Source of the DNA: a bacterium
GTDB lineage: Bacteria; Krumholzibacteriota; Krumholzibacteriia; LZORAL124-64-63
Assembly: GCA_024223715.1 (NCBI GenBank)
Contig: JAAEOA010000161.1
Location: forward strand, 1-64,000
Direction of reading: 5' to 3'
DNA length: 64,000 bases
Positions 14,712 to 23,966 of this stretch are shown here, piece after piece. Numbering within the stretch: the stretch's first letter is position 1; each line of letters opens with the position of its first letter. The notes beneath the pieces were generated by a model that saw nothing but the letters and a program-made list of their open reading frames with translations, searched no databases and was not told the DNA's origin. A program made the translations under genes and the position numbers.

Positions 14712-16618
14712 GACAGCACCTCCCGAACCCAGCTGAGGACTGTTTTGCCAGGCACGCGGCCCCGCAGTTCGTCCATGACAAATTGCATGGCAAAGGCTTC
14801 TTTCCTGGACAGATCGTCAGGGGCTTCGGGGGGAACAAGTTTGATGGCCCGGTCAAATATTTCACGAGCTTCGTTTTCTTCCATTCGTGGAAGCAGTGTT
14901 TCATCGCTGTTCCAGAGGGATTCGTAAATGACTTCCCCTGCAGCCAGTTTGTTGAGGGTTTCTTCCCACCAGAGGCCAGCTGCACCCATTGCAGCAGGGC
15001 GGGGACAGGAGCGGTCCAACAAAAGAGACGCCAGAGCGTTAGCTCCAATTTTTTGGGCTCCAGGTTTGTTGATCAGGTGTTCAAACAGTGACCAGGCCCG
15101 GTGCCGGCTCAGGCGTTCGGCAAGATCTTCTCCCACACCTTTTTCTCTCAGTTGTGCGTACCGTTCCCAGGGGCGAAGTCCCAGAGAGGCTTTAATGGAA
15201 TCCACCCGGTCATCTTCCAGACGAATGGGAGGCAGATCAGTATCGGGGTACATGCGGTCAGCACCGGGAAGAATTCGTTCGAAGCCATTGGTACCATCGG
15301 CCAGTGCTTGACGGGTTTCCTGAGGAACCCCGAGGCAGGCTTCCTTAGCCCGAATGGCAATTTCACGGATGGCAGTTTTTGCATCTTTTTGTCGGCCCCA
15401 AACCACCAGAACAGGAACGTTGGCTTCCACATTACAGGTGCGCACAACACGGTCCCATTCAGCACTGCTGAGAGTAGGGACTTCCTGAGTGCTGAGGGCC
15501 AGGTTTGGCAGGTCGTCAATGCAGGCAATAACCCGAATGCGGTCACTGATTTCCTTGAGGAAGCTGGTTCGGGGTTGAGTTTGCAGATTCAGCAAACCCT
15601 GAAAACCTGGCAGGGCAATTGCCATCACCGTTGCGCCTTTTTTGATGGCTTTGGCAATGAATTTACAGTCGGTTCCCTGGACGCACGAAGTTACATCGAA
15701 TCCCTGATCGCTTATGGAATCGGCGGTAATACCCCGTCGGGCCAGTTCCCCCTGGATTCCCACCAGAGTGCGCTGGCGTAAGGCTTCATTGTGAACTAGT
15801 CGGGGAATGGCCCTCAGGCTGGAAACGCCTTTAATTTCAATACGGGTTCCGCCAGTGACCGAAACATTAACATCCTGACGCCCGGCACCGCTGCCGGTAC
15901 GAACCAAACCACTGGCCCGGGCCAAATGACGGATGACCTGGCCTACATCGCGGGCTTCTTCAGGAGTTTTCATGTCCGGGTCGGTGACGGTTTCAATAAG
16001 GGGCATGCCCAGTCTGTCGGTGCGGTAAACTCTTTCGTGTCCTTTGTCGCTCACTTCGCGACAGGAATCTTCTTCAATACTGATTTGGCGGATGTGGATG
16101 TTTTTATCGCCGAAAGGGATGTCGCCATCGGTGCCAATAATGGCGGTGCGCTGGAAGCCGGTGGGAATGCTGCCGTCGAGGTATTGTTTTCGTGTGATAT
16201 GAACTTCACCAACGATGTTGCACCCCAGTAACATGCCAACGGCGATGCTGCGATCCAAAGCCAGATCATCAATTTCAAAAGGAGGGGCATCGTCCATTTC
16301 GTAGGTGCAAACGGTTTCGTTATTCAAAAGATAATGGATGTTTTTCCTGGTCTTGAATTCCATTAGGGCGGTGCCATCGTATTCACCCATTTCTGAGAGG
16401 GTGGGTCTCATGTGCCGTAAGACTTCAGCGTGATGTTCGGTGCTATTGTATTTCCCGGCCGGGCACCGGCAGAATAACTTGCGTTTGGTCAGCAGTTGCT
16501 GGTGAACTTCCAAGCCCACCATGAAACCGAGATCGGCGTAATCTTCGGGGCTGAGGTTGCCATAAAGGGGTAGGGGAGTCAGAAGCCAGGGATCAGACAG
16601 GGTTAGCGGGTTTTCCAT
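14708..16618 (-). CDS. gatE: archaeal-type Glu-tRNA(Gln) amidotransferase subunit E
   Basis: A 636-residue kinase/transamidase subunit that activates Glu-tRNA(Gln). The GatB/GatE signature GLEVHQQL and a cysteine cluster KLFCRCP lie near residues 35-55. The insert near 300-440 resembles the bacterial AspRS-type GAD domain typical of GatE and absent from GatB. The C-terminal part is the helical/YqeY-like tRNA-binding tail. The ATG at 16618 has AGGTG seven bases upstream and gives the family length of about 620-640; an upstream frame would add 56 unlikely residues. It is first in the gatE-gatD operon and divergent from rex. Confidence 0.92.
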   Translation of the reverse strand: MENPLTLSDPWLLTPLPLYGNLSPEDYADLGFMVGLEVHQQLLTKRKLFCRCPAGKYNSTEHHAEVLRHMRPTLSEMGEYDGTALMEFKTRKNIHYLLNNETVCTYEMDDAPPFEIDDLALDRSIAVGMLLGCNIVGEVHITRKQYLDGSIPTGFQRTAIIGTDGDIPFGDKNIHIRQISIEEDSCREVSDKGHERVYRTDRLGMPLIETVTDPDMKTPEEARDVGQVIRHLARASGLVRTGSGAGRQDVNVSVTGGTRIEIKGVSSLRAIPRLVHNEALRQRTLVGIQGELARRGITADSISDQGFDVTSCVQGTDCKFIAKAIKKGATVMAIALPGFQGLLNLQTQPRTSFLKEISDRIRVIACIDDLPNLALSTQEVPTLSSAEWDRVVRTCNVEANVPVLVVWGRQKDAKTAIREIAIRAKEACLGVPQETRQALADGTNGFERILPGADRMYPDTDLPPIRLEDDRVDSIKASLGLRPWERYAQLREKGVGEDLAERLSRHRAWSLFEHLINKPGAQKIGANALASLLLDRSCPRPAAMGAAGLWWEETLNKLAAGEVIYESLWNSDETLLPRMEENEAREIFDRAIKLVPPEAPDDLSRKEAFAMQFVMDELRGRVPGKTVLSWVREVLS

Positions 16619-16827
16619 GAAAAGCACCTGGTGTTTTCGGGCTGGGCCCGGGTCAGAATAATCTGTGCCAAAAAGGCAGGTATGGGAACCGGAACCGAAG
16701 GAACATAAAGGTATTGAAGATATAATTCCAGCAAATAACATCAAATAACACCCTTGACGATTGAATGGGTCTCCATTATTGTACAAATGACAAAAGCGTA
16801 ACGAAATCAGCTAAGTTTTAGCCAATG

Positions 16828-16845
16828 TGGTTAATGATTTAACAA
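16828..16845. promoter_or_regulatory. candidate Rex operator
   Basis: TGGTTAATGATTTAACAA is an imperfect dyad with arms TGGTTAA and TTAACAA separated by 4 bp. It matches the TTGTTAA-N4-TTAACAA form of Rex site described for Clostridia at 17 of the 18 positions that can be judged. It lies 31 bp before the rex start and in the shared gatE/rex intergenic region, consistent with autoregulation. Confidence 0.6.
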
Positions 16846-16875
16846 GTTGAGGAACAAAATTATGGAGGCCGTGCA

Positions 16876-17553
16876 GTGAGGAAGCAAAAAAAAGGGTGCG
16901 ATGTACCTGATGCAACAATTCAGCGTCTGCCCTTATATCTGGAAAAGTTGAAATTACTGCAAGCCATTGGTGTGGAAGATGTTTCATCAAGGCAACTGGC
17001 CGAATCTCTGGATATAAAAGCCAGTCAGCTGCGCCACGATTTCCATTATTTTGGTGGTTTCAGCCGTCCCGGTCGGCCTTATCAGGTAGCCAAACTGGTT
17101 CCTGCCCTGGAAAAAATAATAGGCATCGCGGTACCGGTTCCCACAGCCATTATTGGTGCCGGTCATCTGGGTCAGGCCCTGGCCAATTACCAGAATCTGG
17201 ACCTGCAGGGTTTTCCTGTAATGGGGATTTTTGATGTAAATCCGAAGCTTATTGGCCTGGATTTCCGCGGCACCATTGTTCAGGATATGGACGAAATGGA
17301 AGACCTCATTCGGGACAAAAAAATTAAAATTGCCATTCTGACGGTTCCTGCGGCCAATGCACAGGCTGTGGCTGACCGGCTTGTTGAGGCTGGTATTGTG
17401 GGGATTTTTAATTTTGCTCCAACGGATTTGAAGGTTCCCGATACGGTTGCTGTGCGTAATGAGCGACTGGCGGTGGGCATTATGTCTCTCAGTTTTAAGG
17501 TGAAGTGTATTCTTCAGAGTGCTGAAGAAGGCGAAGGTGCTGAAGAGTTGTAG
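16876..17553 (+). CDS. rex: redox-sensing transcriptional repressor Rex
   Basis: A 225-residue NADH/NAD+ sensor. The N-terminal winged helix (about 10-62) has QLRHDFHYFGGF, the conserved wing region of Rex. A Rossmann domain follows with GAGHLG at 94-99, and a short C-terminal domain-swap helix is present. NADH binding releases DNA, so Rex usually represses fermentation and respiration genes at high NAD+. The start is GTG with GGAGG seven bases upstream. A candidate operator is just ahead of the gene and a terminator just behind, so it is monocistronic. Confidence 0.94.
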   Translation: MRKQKKGCDVPDATIQRLPLYLEKLKLLQAIGVEDVSSRQLAESLDIKASQLRHDFHYFGGFSRPGRPYQVAKLVPALEKIIGIAVPVPTAIIGAGHLGQALANYQNLDLQGFPVMGIFDVNPKLIGLDFRGTIVQDMDEMEDLIRDKKIKIAILTVPAANAQAVADRLVEAGIVGIFNFAPTDLKVPDTVAVRNERLAVGIMSLSFKVKCILQSAEEGEGAEEL

Positions 17554-17575
17554 GGCCTCATAGAAATAATTTTTG

Positions 17576-17621
17576 AATAGCCACATTTTGGTTTTGAACA
17601 TGATGTGGCTATTTCTTTTTT
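17576..17621 (+). terminator. rho-independent terminator of rex
   Basis: AATAGCCACAT (17576-17586) pairs perfectly with ATGTGGCTATT (17603-17613), followed by TCTTTTTT. Confidence 0.85.
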
Positions 17622-17631
17622 GGGCTAAATA

Positions 17632-18090
17632 TTACTGGTATGGGGAACCACCAATGAGTACAGCCAAAAAGAAAATGATTGTTTTAATATAGACGATTGT
17701 AAGAACACCGACCGTCACAAAAAAGACTGTCCGTCCCTTGCTGGGAAACTTTATTTCCATTTTGGTAATATCGCTTTTTTTCACAAGCTTGGAGTAAGGC
17801 TTGATCGCTTGGGAAAAATCGTAATCAAAAGAAACTTCAAGATATACAGAGTCTTTGGTGAATTTAATGATTTTTCCCTCGTGGAAAGCACTTTCAGATG
17901 TCCAAATCTTACATTCTTTACCAATTAGTTCGCTTTCCTGAAAAGAATTGCCATTTTTGTCTCTGGCGATGATGGCCCCTGATGGGGCATGGGTGTAGGG
18001 GGTTGGGTGGTAAACTGAACAGCTTGTCAGAAAAGAAATTAGCAGCAATGTTGATAGTGATTTTGTAATAAATTTATTACAAATTATCAT
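17632..18090 (-). CDS. small lipoprotein with C-terminal membrane segment
   Basis: A 152-residue protein of unknown family. The lipoprotein signal is clear: positively charged N-terminus, hydrophobic stretch and lipobox FLTSC (Cys about residue 24). The middle (about 40-115) is a small beta-rich domain with a T-K-D-S-V-Y-L-E-V strand, as in SH3-like or PRC-type barrels. A hydrophobic segment lies near the C-terminus (about 122-147). AAGGACAGGG before the ATG supports the start at 18090 over an earlier ATG. It follows an integral membrane gene in the same direction. This stretch is visibly more AT-rich than its neighbours. Confidence 0.7.
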   Translation of the reverse strand: MIICNKFITKSLSTLLLISFLTSCSVYHPTPYTHAPSGAIIARDKNGNSFQESELIGKECKIWTSESAFHEGKIIKFTKDSVYLEVSFDYDFSQAIKPYSKLVKKSDITKMEIKFPSKGRTVFFVTVGVLTIVYIKTIIFFLAVLIGGSPYQ

Positions 18091-18103
18091 AATGCCCTGT
18101 CCT

Positions 18104-18400
18104 TTAATACATTTTTTGTTTCCAAATTGACTTAACTGCAAACAGGCATAATACAAGCCCTATTCCTATATTTTGGTTTCCAGAAATTGGTGCAGCCCCC
18201 AACTTCGCAAAGACAACATACCCCTTTGATTCAGAAAGAAGCCCCCATAATAAAAACAAAACACCAACAAGAAAAAGAGAAAGGTTAAAACCAAATTTGA
18301 ACCGAACATCATTTGTACCATACCTTTTACGAAGTACAAATGCTGGGCCTCCGAGGATCGCTAATACTAGAAATGCGACTAAAATAGACAACATCTCCAT
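18104..18400 (-). CDS. small integral membrane protein
   Basis: A 98-residue protein with three predicted membrane helices (about 3-22, 36-53 and 74-92) and a basic loop LRKRYG after the first. No family is recognised. AGGAGG lies 8 bp before the ATG, which supports a real gene despite its size. It is first of a two-gene unit with the lipoprotein downstream. Confidence 0.65.
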   Translation of the reverse strand: MEMLSILVAFLVLAILGGPAFVLRKRYGTNDVRFKFGFNLSLFLVGVLFLLWGLLSESKGYVVFAKLGAAPISGNQNIGIGLVLCLFAVKSIWKQKMY

Positions 18401-18459
18401 TTCCTGTACCTCCTGTCCAAACTACTGCAAACGCCCAGACAACCGTTTAAAACCCCACC

Positions 18460-21075
18460 TTACCTCACCAAAGTAGCTTTCCGAATGGCAGGTTCTCCTT
18501 CCGATTCGACCATGAAAAAATACTCCCCTGATGGGGCCGACCCACCCGAAGAATTTCGTCCCTGCCAAACGGCAAAATGATCACCAGAATCCATCACTTG
18601 ATCCAGAATTACTTTTACGAGCAAACCCCGAACATCATACACAGACACCCGCACATGCTGGGACGCATCAACCCTGAACGAGACGGTAGTTCGTGGGTTG
18701 AAGGGGTTTGGAGCCACTGCCAGGGAAGACTTGGTGGTATTAGTTTCATGATCTCCATAAGTAATAACCATGTCTGTGCCCGACACCGGCCATCCGTCAT
18801 ACGTTACACCAGTCAATTCGGCCAAGTCATCAACACACGCGATGCCTGCTTCGGTTCTGCGGAAGTTGAACAAAAGATCAAGGTCCCCATCACCATCGAC
18901 ATCTTCTTCGCGCCGGATGAATCCATAGTCCTGGCTGTGTGCCTCGGACGCCTTTCTGGGCCCAAAGCGTACGGTTGTATGATCAACATCCAGTGCATCA
19001 AAATTAGGCTCTGTGAGAAGAGCAACAGGGATGACATCACTTCCCTGCGGAGAACAGGAAATGGAATTTTCATCACTCCCTGGTAGAATATCAATGGAGC
19101 AAGTTTTGAAATAGTCTGAGCATTGCAACGGAAAAACTTTCATATTGTATGAAGTCCCCCGTGCGAAAAGCTGGTTATTACCTATTGCCACATCAAACAC
19201 ACGATTCATGGTATTGATGAACCCAACAATTTCTGCTGAACCGGGATCCACTACGTCAATGACCGCCACGCCCGCCTCACCAAGGCTCGCGTATAAATAC
19301 CCCCCATGGTACTCAAGTTTGCACACTGAATAATCCGATGGTAAGAGCAAAGTTTTTAATAGCTTTGGCTGCTCAGGATATCCACAATGAGCAATTTCAA
19401 TTTTTCCTTCACGCCCTATAAATACCATGTCATCATTGCAGAGCATATCCATTGGCCCCTGTTGATTTCCCAACTCAAGAGAACCAACGGCCTCCAGATG
19501 ATAATCGGTGCCATGAGACCCTGTATTATTTGTATCGTAAGTCATCTGCATGGTTTTGATCCCAAAATCTTCGATATAAACAACAATAACATCATTACAA
19601 TTTCCAATTTGTTCAATGGAATCATCCATCTGATAGGTTGCCAATAACCTTGGAGCCTCTGGGGTATCAATAGAAACGACAGAGACAGAACGCCCGCCTT
19701 TGCAATAGACAAGGTCATCCTCAACAACAAACTCGTAAAAACCTAAACCCCAAACATCCAAAGTTCCCAGAAGAGGATTATTTCCGAAATCAGACACATG
19801 AGCAGTTACTAAATCTCCTCCGGAAGAGAGAACGATAATGTTGTCTGAAAACCCGATATCACGCGCCACAAATGGCAGAGAAATTTCCCTGATTATTTCA
19901 ATATTATTTTCACCACGGGAGTCATATATCCGAACCCCCTGATGACTGTTACTTTCACGAAACGGCACAAACAAAAGGGATTCGTGAACTATTAAATTGC
20001 TCCATGCATCTTCCAAAACTACATCAAAAAGAGGAGGAGCTTGGGTTGGGTCTAAGTTTAAATCAGTAAAAACAATTTTATCTGGATGAATACATGAAAA
20101 GACCCGGTTTTCATAAGTTTGAATGTCCTGCACATCAACCAATTCCGGTACCAAATATTTGAATTCCAATTGAGGAAAATTCTCAACCGAATAAATTCCC
20201 AGGCCATGGTCTTCCGGAACAAACAAGTATTCACCTACTGATCCGAAACTCCGGCCATTTTCAAGAACCGGGCCCAGATTTGTAATATTTTCAGGGTCCT
20301 GGAGGTCGAATCCCTGGAGCCCTGGAGAATCTCCATAAGTTATTAAATGATCACCAATAATTTCCATTTTTCGAACATGAAAATCGCCAAAACAGGCCGA
20401 AACAGGAGTAATATGGCGAGGGTCCTCAATATCATACACCCTGATGCTGCTTCCACTGACCCCGACAATCGCATAGTTTCCCATTAGTTTTACAACGTTA
20501 CTAATTGGACTTTCCGGTAGTGCGGCCCCATCCATTATTTGAATGTTATAAACATCGGTAATATCCAGGATTTTGAAGAATCCGTCTTCACAGACATACA
20601 GCAAATTGCCCCTGGTTTGGAAAGCTTGTTTTTCCACTTCCACGCCTGTGTAGCCCACAAACTGATCGTTCAGAGGGTCGGTTATATCAACAGTCCAGAT
20701 AAAACCCAACACATCAAAATAGAGACGATTTCCTTCAAGTTTTATCCACCCAGCCGAAAGTCCTAATGTGTTCAGTGAGTTGACGTGGGTAAAACCTGAC
20801 CCTTCTGTAAATTCAAAAACACGGATGCTGTCTCCTGGAACATAAAAAAGACCCTCATGGTACCTGGCGCCATAGGTTGGATGATCGATTGAAAACAAAT
20901 CGACCATGGGGTTGCTTGGACGATAATCCACACAATCTTCATGGTAGGGAATGGCCGCTGCAGGAAAGGCATTTACTCCTAAAACCAGAAGTCCTAAGGC
21001 AACGATAGCCAGGATGAATGGTCCTTGGAATCCGGAAGTTCTGGAAAAGGTCCGATTGACTGAATCAGCCATCAT
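18460..21075 (-). CDS. large secreted beta-propeller protein with C-terminal sorting domain
   Basis: An 871-residue secreted protein. An N-terminal signal/anchor segment (about 20-43, ending near FPAAA) is followed by about 600 residues of LVIVD-type repeats: many short blocks such as VYDIEDPRHITP, VVSIDTPEAPRLL and VIDVVDPGSAEIVG, expected to form beta-propellers. Next is a segment (about 660-770) with calcium-binding-like DVDGDGDLD. The last 85 residues form a FlgD-like domain (NPFNPRTTVSF to KATLVR). No enzyme motif was found. GGGGGAT precedes two tandem ATG codons. Confidence 0.82.
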   Translation of the reverse strand: MMADSVNRTFSRTSGFQGPFILAIVALGLLVLGVNAFPAAAIPYHEDCVDYRPSNPMVDLFSIDHPTYGARYHEGLFYVPGDSIRVFEFTEGSGFTHVNSLNTLGLSAGWIKLEGNRLYFDVLGFIWTVDITDPLNDQFVGYTGVEVEKQAFQTRGNLLYVCEDGFFKILDITDVYNIQIMDGAALPESPISNVVKLMGNYAIVGVSGSSIRVYDIEDPRHITPVSACFGDFHVRKMEIIGDHLITYGDSPGLQGFDLQDPENITNLGPVLENGRSFGSVGEYLFVPEDHGLGIYSVENFPQLEFKYLVPELVDVQDIQTYENRVFSCIHPDKIVFTDLNLDPTQAPPLFDVVLEDAWSNLIVHESLLFVPFRESNSHQGVRIYDSRGENNIEIIREISLPFVARDIGFSDNIIVLSSGGDLVTAHVSDFGNNPLLGTLDVWGLGFYEFVVEDDLVYCKGGRSVSVVSIDTPEAPRLLATYQMDDSIEQIGNCNDVIVVYIEDFGIKTMQMTYDTNNTGSHGTDYHLEAVGSLELGNQQGPMDMLCNDDMVFIGREGKIEIAHCGYPEQPKLLKTLLLPSDYSVCKLEYHGGYLYASLGEAGVAVIDVVDPGSAEIVGFINTMNRVFDVAIGNNQLFARGTSYNMKVFPLQCSDYFKTCSIDILPGSDENSISCSPQGSDVIPVALLTEPNFDALDVDHTTVRFGPRKASEAHSQDYGFIRREEDVDGDGDLDLLFNFRRTEAGIACVDDLAELTGVTYDGWPVSGTDMVITYGDHETNTTKSSLAVAPNPFNPRTTVSFRVDASQHVRVSVYDVRGLLVKVILDQVMDSGDHFAVWQGRNSSGGSAPSGEYFFMVESEGEPAIRKATLVR

Positions 21076-21164
21076 TTTATATCCCCCAAAATATTAATTT
21101 CTGAATAGATGAATTAAACCAAATCAACGAGAATAACTTTCCCAAATGCTATTCTCTACTTATG

Positions 21165-21193
21165 ATCATACCAGTTTTCCATATTAAATTCCA
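21165..21193 (-). promoter_or_regulatory. possible promoter of the propeller gene
   Basis: On the minus strand an extended -10 (TGGTATGAT) lies 90 bp before the start, with TGGAAT 17 bp upstream as a poor -35. The rest of 21076-21352 shows no gene or clear terminator for fabH. Confidence 0.35.
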
Positions 21194-21352
21194 GAATAAT
21201 CGGTTCCTCGTACAGGCAAACAGACCATTGCATCCTGCCTCGATTGAGTAGCGATATCCGCTTCACGAGTTTTGACTAACCGATCGGCATTGTCGGTGGT
21301 CATAGATTGGTCCTATCGTGGCGTATTCATTGATTTCTCAAATAATATGGCT

Positions 21353-22363
21353 TTACCAGCGAACCAAATTAGCCCCCCAGGTAAACCCGGAACCAAAGGC
21401 AACAGTAACCAGTAAATCGCCTTTTTTGAGTCGCCCTTCCTCAACAGCCTCAGCCAGAGCAATAGGAATGGTCGCTGCTGTTGTATTGCCATATTTCGCA
21501 ATATTGGAAAACACCTGCTCCGGTTTCAGTCCCAGCCGTTGACCCACCGCGTCGGTGATGCGTTGGTTGGCCTGATGAGGAACCATCAGGTCAATATCTT
21601 CGGGTGTGAAGCCACCTTTTTCCAAAACTTCATTAATGCTTTCACAGAAACGACGGGTGGCGTGTTTGAAAACTATTTGCCCATTCATTTTGGGAAAATG
21701 CCGGCCTTCATCAATCATGGCAGAATCGATTCGGCCCTCCATAGTGGCTACCGGACCTTCCAGCCATAAATCACGGGCGTATCTTCCCTGACTGTGAAGA
21801 ACCGAGGCAATCACTCCCTGGTCGCCTTCTTTTGCCTGCACCACTACAGCTCCGGCACCGTCACCAAAGAGAACACTCATGTCCCGACCCCGATCCGATT
21901 TGTCCAGAGCGGTAGACTGAATTTCTCCGCCAATAACCAGAACAGTTTTGGCAGTGCCCGCACGAATGAAGCCATCGGCGGCAGCCAGACCGTAAACAAA
22001 ACCGGTGCACTGGTTGCGAATGTCCATGGCACCGGCAGTGTTCAATCCCAGCAATTCTTCAATAAAAACACCGTTGCCGGGGAAAGCCACATCCGGGTTC
22101 AGGGTGGCAAAAATAACCTGATCTATGTCAGAGTTTTCAATGCCGGCGTTGGCAATGGCCCTTTCAGCAGCCTTGGCGCCCATTTCTGCACCATTCAAAA
22201 CAGTGCGTCCGTCTTCGCCCATGGCCAGCCAGCGACGTTCCTTTATGCCACTGCGCTCGGTAATCCACTTGTCGCTGGTATCAATAATCTGGGCCAGGTC
22301 GTCGTTTGTGACCACGTTTTCGGGGGCGAAAAATCCGGTACCAATGATGGCAGCTCTAATCAT
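21353..22363 (-). CDS. fabH: 3-oxoacyl-ACP synthase III (KAS III)
   Basis: A 336-residue thiolase-fold enzyme that condenses an acyl-CoA primer with malonyl-ACP to start fatty acid synthesis. The catalytic triad is C119 (NQCTGF), H263 (PHQANQR) and N293 (YGNTTAA). The length is normal. The start is the ATG after AGGAGAAATA; a longer frame overlapping the SPOR gene is rejected. The gene sits alone, away from other fab genes, 13 bp after the SPOR gene. Confidence 0.94.
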   Translation of the reverse strand: MIRAAIIGTGFFAPENVVTNDDLAQIIDTSDKWITERSGIKERRWLAMGEDGRTVLNGAEMGAKAAERAIANAGIENSDIDQVIFATLNPDVAFPGNGVFIEELLGLNTAGAMDIRNQCTGFVYGLAAADGFIRAGTAKTVLVIGGEIQSTALDKSDRGRDMSVLFGDGAGAVVVQAKEGDQGVIASVLHSQGRYARDLWLEGPVATMEGRIDSAMIDEGRHFPKMNGQIVFKHATRRFCESINEVLEKGGFTPEDIDLMVPHQANQRITDAVGQRLGLKPEQVFSNIAKYGNTTAATIPIALAEAVEEGRLKKGDLLVTVAFGSGFTWGANLVRW

Positions 22364-22376
22364 TATTTCTCCTGAT

Positions 22377-23084
22377 TTATCGATGCACGACAAAGGCGTC
22401 GGCCAGGTTTTTTTTGTTTTGTTTGAGGAATGTATTGCCTTGGTCCCGGGAGGTGAAGTAGCCAATCCAGACCCGGTAGACCATGGTGCCCTGACTGTTG
22501 CTTCCAGCACGAACCATGGCTTTAAATCCCATTTCCCCGAGACGGGCAGCTTCTTTATCGGCGTTGGCTGCATCGCCGAAACCACCGGTTTGAACTGCCC
22601 AACGTCCTTCCGTGCCAGGCTTTACTGCAGGAGCGTCCGGCTTTGGATTGCTCTTAACTTTTTTCACTGGTTGGGACTGGGATGCTTTGGGCTTTTCTGT
22701 TTTTACAACGACCTTTTCAGATTCCTGATCCTCAGAAGGTTGTTGGTCAGAATGGGGCGTTTCTGGAGTCATTTTCAAACCCTGATCGGCGATTTCCACA
22801 TCACCACTGCGGGGGGTGTCGCTGTGAATAGACAGTTCGGTTTGAGCCGCGCTGTCCGGAGCGGTAACTATTGACTGACTCTCGCCAATGCCTGTGGGCT
22901 TAGAGCCGCCTTTGGGCCAGAACAGCAGGGCACACCCAAGAATGACAACCACAACAGCGACCAGCATGATCGATGGAGTGCCTTGTTTGCGGCCCAGTTG
23001 ACCTGCTTTGCTGCGGGTGCTGGTGCCATTTTTGCGACTGCCTTCATTCTTCTGTTCAGATTGGGACGGTGGTTTCTTTGCCAT
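22377..23084 (-). CDS. SPOR domain membrane protein
   Basis: A 235-residue bitopic protein. The basic cytoplasmic N-terminus (1-38) is followed by one membrane helix (about 39-57), a Pro/Lys-rich periplasmic linker, and a C-terminal SPOR domain (about 160-233; WAVQTGGF, then VYRVWIGYFTSRDQG). SPOR domains bind denuded peptidoglycan at the division septum. It lies directly upstream of fabH in the same direction. Confidence 0.85.
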   Translation of the reverse strand: MAKKPPSQSEQKNEGSRKNGTSTRSKAGQLGRKQGTPSIMLVAVVVVILGCALLFWPKGGSKPTGIGESQSIVTAPDSAAQTELSIHSDTPRSGDVEIADQGLKMTPETPHSDQQPSEDQESEKVVVKTEKPKASQSQPVKKVKSNPKPDAPAVKPGTEGRWAVQTGGFGDAANADKEAARLGEMGFKAMVRAGSNSQGTMVYRVWIGYFTSRDQGNTFLKQNKKNLADAFVVHR

Positions 23085-23252
23085 GAAAGCCTTCTTTTGA
23101 AATTGCCTGAGAAAAACTCAGGCCGTATTTTTTTGAAATTTAGGTTATCATAAGGGCAAGCAGTAGAAAATATCAACGGTGAAGCTTGTTTTGTTTGATC
23201 TTTGTTGGCCGGAAGTTTCGCATCCTCCAGGGAAATCAAAGGAGATCTGGTT

Positions 23253-23966
23253 TTGGGAAAAGGAAAATATAAGGGCCGCCGGGCCGAGGCATTCATTTTC
23301 GATCTGGACGGTACCCTGGTGGATTCGGGCCGGGATATTGCCCTGTCCGCCAACTTCACCCGGGCTCATTTCAAGTTGCCGGAGCTGGAGCTGTCTCAGA
23401 TAGAATCTTATGTTGGAGATGGAGTGGCCAATTTGTTGAGCAGAGCTCTCGGGCACAATATTTATACGGGTTTAACCGGCAATCAGGGGCTTCCCGTAAG
23501 CGAAGAATTGCACCAGGAAGGTATGGCTGTTTTTGCTGATCATTACAGTCGGCATTTGCTGGATCATACCCGTCTTTATCCTGGCGTATTGGAAATTCTG
23601 GCCCGTTATCGCGGTTTCCCCCTGCATGTAGCCACCAACAAACCTCAAAAGTTTACTGAGGCCATATTATCAGGACTGCACCTGGACGGAGCTTTTCGCA
23701 AGGTCCTTGGCGGCGATGTTGTGGCCGCGCGCAAGCCGGACTCAGGTCATCTTCAGGAATGCCTGAAAGGAATTTCCGTAGATATCACCAAAGTGGTCAT
23801 GGTTGGCGATAGCCCCAACGATATTAACGCTGCCAAAGAGTTGGGCGCCATTTCAGTAGGCTGCTCTTATGGGCTGGTTCCGTTGGGAGCCATAAAAGCG
23901 GCCCAACCAGATTTCCTTATTGCAGATATTAGCGAGTTGGCGGGATTGTTTCCTTCACGTTCCTAA
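23253..23966 (+). CDS. HAD-family phosphatase, probably phosphoglycolate phosphatase
   Basis: A 237-residue HAD hydrolase. Motif I DLDGTLVDS carries the nucleophile Asp. A helical cap lies at about 20-95, motif II is VATNKPQ, motif III is the Lys in ARKPDSG, and motif IV is GDSPNDINAA. The closest named relatives are Gph/PGP, but HAD specificity cannot be fixed from sequence. The start is taken as TTG at 23253, with AAAGGAG eight bases upstream; the frame is open to 23202 without a better site. It is convergent with, and abuts, the next gene. Confidence 0.82.
   Translation: MGKGKYKGRRAEAFIFDLDGTLVDSGRDIALSANFTRAHFKLPELELSQIESYVGDGVANLLSRALGHNIYTGLTGNQGLPVSEELHQEGMAVFADHYSRHLLDHTRLYPGVLEILARYRGFPLHVATNKPQKFTEAILSGLHLDGAFRKVLGGDVVAARKPDSGHLQECLKGISVDITKVVMVGDSPNDINAAKELGAISVGCSYGLVPLGAIKAAQPDFLIADISELAGLFPSRS

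Noticed and set aside
16619-16786. 56-residue N-terminal extension of GatE
   Set aside because: The ATG at 16618 has a good ribosome site, and the resulting length matches the family; the extension would cover most of the region shared with rex.
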